Positions 4,719-7,684 of a stretch of 7,684 bases of DNA are shown here, in pieces. A program made the translations under genes and the position numbers. The stretch is taken from the NCBI GenBank assembly GCA_000434235.1, contig FR891965.1:1-7684 (forward strand). The letters run 5' to 3'. Position 1 is the first letter of the stretch; each line of letters opens with the position of its first letter. This DNA is from Alistipes sp. CAG:268. Its GTDB lineage: Bacteria; Bacteroidota; Bacteroidia; Bacteroidales; Rikenellaceae. Under the pieces are notes generated by a model that did not search any database, was not told the origin of the DNA, and worked only from the letters and a program-made list of their open reading frames with translations.

Positions 4719-7684
4719 TTAGAACTGAACATTGATACCGCCCGAAATCGTCCGGATCGGAGAGTAGTTGGCGTAATTCGTCGAACCGGAGTAGCTGTAA
4801 CGGGGATCGAAGCCCTGACGGCGCGACCAGTAGTAGACATTGTCGCACGCCAGGTAGATGCGCAGCTTGCCTACGCCGAACTTGCGGGTGAAGGACTCGG
4901 GAAGCGTATATCCCACCTGGATGTTCGAGATGTTGAGGTACGATGCATCGAGCAGGAAGCGGTCGGAGGTGCTGACGCTTGTGTTGTCGCCGTACTGGAA
5001 GCGCGGAATCGTCGTCGAGGGATTCTCGGGCGTCCACGACTTGAGGATGTCCTTGTTGAGGTTGCTGCCGGCCGACGAGCTGTAAGGCGAAGCCATGCCC
5101 GAAGCGTAGCCCGAGTCATAGCTCAGACCGCCGATCTGGTAGGCGAACGAAGCCGATACATCGACACCGAAGAACTGGAACGAGGTGGAGAAACCGCCGT
5201 AGAGGTCGGGAAGGGCCGTACCGCAGAGGTAGTTGGTCGCCTCGGAGTAGGTGGTCGTCGTCTCACGCGTGACGTTGCCCTCGGCGTCGGTCACATCCTT
5301 GTACCACATCGACAGACCGGTCGTCTGATCGACACCCGCATACTTGGGGATGTACCACGTGTAGTAGGAAAGCCCTTCGCCGACGAAATAGCTTCCGTTA
5401 GCATATCCCTCGTAGCCCTGCGCCGTGGTCGATTTACGCTCGGGAGCCAGGTAGGTCACCTTGTTCTTGTAGTGCGACATGTTCAGGGTCAGATCCCAGC
5501 GGAAGTTTTTCGTCTGAATGGGGGTTCCGTGAAGCGTGATCTCGAAACCGCGGTTGCGCATGTCACCCACGTTGTCGTAGTAGCCCGAGTAGCCCGACGA
5601 CGGAGCCACGGGGAAGAAGAAGAGCATGTCGGTGGTCTTGCGGTTGAAGTACTCGACCGTACCGCCCAGGCGGCCGCGGAGCAACTCGAAGTCCGCACCG
5701 ATGTTGATGTTCGTGTTGGTCTCCCACGAGATCTCCTCGTTGCCCTTCGTGGTGAAAACGACCGACATCTCGCCGCCGGAGTTCTCGATGTTGTAGTAGT
5801 CCACGTAGAGGAAGTTGCTGATGTTGTCGTTACCCTGCGAACCGATCGAGGCCTTGAGCTTCAGCATGTCCACCCAATCGACATTGAACCACGACTCGTG
5901 GTTGATGAGCCATGCGGCGCTGGCCGACCAGAAGTTGCCCCAGCGGTGGTCGGGGTGGAAGCGCGACGAGGCATCGCGACGGTACGAACCGTTGAGGATG
6001 ATCCGGTTGTCAAACTCATACTCGACGCGGCCGAAATAACCCTCGTTGTTGTACTCGGTCGTATAGGATGCCGCCCCCTGCGAATCGACGATCGAGCCGT
6101 TGAGCTCGAGGTTGCCGATCGAGAACATCTGCTCCTTCGTACCGCTCAGCACGTAGTTCTTCTGGTTGTAGAACTCGTGTCCGACCATGGCGCTCAGGCG
6201 GTGCTTGCCGGCGAAGGTGTGGCTGTAGTTGAGCAGCTGCTGGGCGTTGATCTCGAACGTGCGCTGCGTCTGCACCGTCACACGGCCGCCCGCATTGGCA
6301 AACTGGCCGTAGTAGGGGTTGTACATCGAGTTGAAACGCACGTCATCGAGGTTCGTACCGATGTTGAACGTGGCGGTCAGATCGCTGAAGAGCTTCACGT
6401 CGGCAAAGGCCGTCCCGGTGAACGCATTGCCGTTGCTGAGGTTCTTGTCGAGCTGCACGCCCTGCAGGGCGTTGAAGTTGGTCATGAACGGACGCGACAG
6501 ACCGGCATTCATGCCGTCGCCGTAGTCGTACATCTTCAGCCCGTTCTTGTCATACATGATGTTGCCGTTGCCGTCACGGACGTAGACCGGATAGATCGGA
6601 GCGGCGTTGTTGGCAAAGGCGAAGATATTGGTCGATCCGGTCGATCCGGACTCGTCGCTGAGGTAGTTGCTCTCATAGTGCGAGTAGCTGGCATTCGCCC
6701 CGACCTTCAGCCACTTCTTGGCCTGATAGTCGGCACGCAGACGGGCCGTGTAACGGGTATAGCTGGAACTGGAGACGATACCCTCGTTGTCCAGATAGCC
6801 GAGCGAAGCATAGAAATTGGCCCGGTCGTTGGCCGCCGAGATGTTCACGTTGTACTCCTGGCGCAGCGACGTGCGGTAGGCCTCATCGACCCAGTCGTCG
6901 GGAGTCAGGTAGTAGTCCTGTCCGTTGTAGGTAACCTTGCGGCCCAGCGTGGCGTTGGGATTGATCTTGCCGTTCGTACCGATGAACAGTTCGCCCTCGG
7001 GCACCGTGTAGACCTGATAGCCGAGACCTCCGGCATTGCTGCTGGTCAGCAGCTCGTTGGCGCGGATGGTCGAATCGTAGGACGAGAAGCCGTTGCTGCG
7101 GTAGTAGTTGTAGAGCGACTGGTAGTAGGCCTCGTAGTACTGGGCCGGATCGTCGATGTTGTCGTAGAGCTGCGTACCGCGAGCATTGACGCCCCATTTG
7201 GCGTCGAGCGTAACGATAGCCTCGCCCTTCTTGGCGCGCTTGGTGGTGATCATGATGACACCGTTGGCACCGCGGGCGCCGTAGAGGGCCGTCGATGCGG
7301 CATCCTTGAGCACGGTGAGCGACTCGATGTCGGCCGTATTGATCAGGTTCAGGTCACCCGAATAGGGAACGCCATCAACGACATAGAGCGGCGTTACGCC
7401 GGCCGAGATCGACGAAAGACCGCGCACCAGCACGGTCGGCGTGGACGAAGGATTACCCGACGAGCTGGTCACCTGAACACCGGGAATGGCACCGGCGAGT
7501 GCCTGGGCGACGTTGGTGACCTGGCGTTTCTCAAGCTCCTCGGACTTGACAACGGCGGCCGATCCGGTGAAAGCCTCCTTGGTGGTCGTACCGAAGGCAA
7601 CGACGACAACGTCATCGATGCTGGTGGACGACTCCGACATCCGAATGTTCAGGCGACGTCTTGCCGCCGACGGCAACCTTCTGC
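4719..7684 (-). CDS. SusC/RagA-family TonB-dependent transporter, N-terminus outside window, apparent frameshift near right edge
   Basis: This is the outer-membrane barrel that imports ligand held by the SusD-like partner, powered by TonB-ExbBD. The main frame covers about 978 residues up to near 7652. It holds the family hallmark DDVVVVAFGT (7617-7588, usual form DEVVVVGYGT), the plug domain with PLYVVDGVPYSG and VLKDAASTALYGARGANGVI (about 7313 downward), then a long aromatic-rich barrel ending GGINVQF with a terminal Phe. Beyond 7656 the expected family sequence continues in another frame: QKVAVGGKT (7683-7657), which should run into RLNIRMSES. One extra base within about 7651-7658 separates them. 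The TTG at 7676 that would open the main frame is therefore not a believable start. The signal peptide and the carboxypeptidase-regulatory-like domain lie outside the window. First visible gene of the operon. Confidence 0.93.
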   Translation of the reverse strand, partial: RRLPSAARRRLNIRMSESSTSIDDVVVVAFGTTTKEAFTGSAAVVKSEELEKRQVTNVAQALAGAIPGVQVTSSSGNPSSTPTVLVRGLSSISAGVTPLYVVDGVPYSGDLNLINTADIESLTVLKDAASTALYGARGANGVIMITTKRAKKGEAIVTLDAKWGVNARGTQLYDNIDDPAQYYEAYYQSLYNYYRSNGFSSYDSTIRANELLTSSNAGGLGYQVYTVPEGELFIGTNGKINPNATLGRKVTYNGQDYYLTPDDWVDEAYRTSLRQEYNVNISAANDRANFYASLGYLDNEGIVSSSSYTRYTARLRADYQAKKWLKVGANASYSHYESNYLSDESGSTGSTNIFAFANNAAPIYPVYVRDGNGNIMYDKNGLKMYDYGDGMNAGLSRPFMTNFNALQGVQLDKNLSNGNAFTGTAFADVKLFSDLTATFNIGTNLDDVRFNSMYNPYYGQFANAGGRVTVQTQRTFEINAQQLLNYSHTFAGKHRLSAMVGHEFYNQKNYVLSGTKEQMFSIGNLELNGSIVDSQGAASYTTEYNNEGYFGRVEYEFDNRIILNGSYRRDASSRFHPDHRWGNFWSASAAWLINHESWFNVDWVDMLKLKASIGSQGNDNISNFLYVDYYNIENSGGEMSVVFTTKGNEEISWETNTNINIGADFELLRGRLGGTVEYFNRKTTDMLFFFPVAPSSGYSGYYDNVGDMRNRGFEITLHGTPIQTKNFRWDLTLNMSHYKNKVTYLAPERKSTTAQGYEGYANGSYFVGEGLSYYTWYIPKYAGVDQTTGLSMWYKDVTDAEGNVTRETTTTYSEATNYLCGTALPDLYGGFSTSFQFFGVDVSASFAYQIGGLSYDSGYASGMASPYSSSAGSNLNKDILKSWTPENPSTTIPRFQYGDNTSVSTSDRFLLDASYLNISNIQVGYTLPESFTRKFGVGKLRIYLACDNVYYWSRRQGFDPRYSYSGSTNYANYSPIRTISGGINVQF

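Noticed and set aside
4015..5037. Minus-strand 340-codon frame spanning the SusD start and SusC end
   Set aside because: It is out of frame with both strongly supported genes and is rich in Arg/His/Pro/Gln, typical of a shadow frame.

Overview
The window looks like chromosome from a GC-rich member of the Bacteroidales. Alistipes or a close relative is my best guess, inferred from gene content and composition rather than from any marker gene. The supporting signs are a SusC/SusD outer-membrane pair, fimbrillin-family lipoproteins, an SDDDD surface-export signal after a lipobox cysteine, and a Bacteroidetes-type promoter (TTG, 19 nt, TACCTTTG).

Layout. Positions 1-1772 (+ strand) hold a tandem pair of fimbrillin/GLUG lipoprotein genes. 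Only the last 38 codons of the first are present. The second is complete (139-1734) and ends at a strong hairpin terminator. Positions 1773-1895 contain no intact gene. They hold a short coding-like tail on the minus strand and a run of nine G. Positions 1896-2088 are a self-contained tRNA-Phe(GAA) unit on the minus strand, with promoter, gene and terminator. Positions 2159-7684 are a minus-strand operon read from the right edge: SusC-like TonB-dependent transporter (N-terminus outside the window), SusD-like lipoprotein, small surface lipoprotein, then a perfect-palindrome terminator.

How the genes work together. The SusC/SusD pair should form a lidded outer-membrane importer for an oligosaccharide or peptide, with the third lipoprotein as an accessory surface binding protein. 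No enzyme, sensor or sigma/anti-sigma gene lies in the window, so the substrate cannot be named. The fimbrillin-like pair probably makes surface or pilus-associated proteins displaying a GLUG-repeat beta-solenoid. Nothing links the two loci functionally; the tRNA unit separates them.

Most worth checking: an apparent +1 frameshift in the SusC gene close to the right edge; the tandem fimbrillin/GLUG paralogs with a strongly conserved C-terminal tail; and the orphan coding tail abutting a G tract next to the tRNA terminator. I found no clearly novel system.
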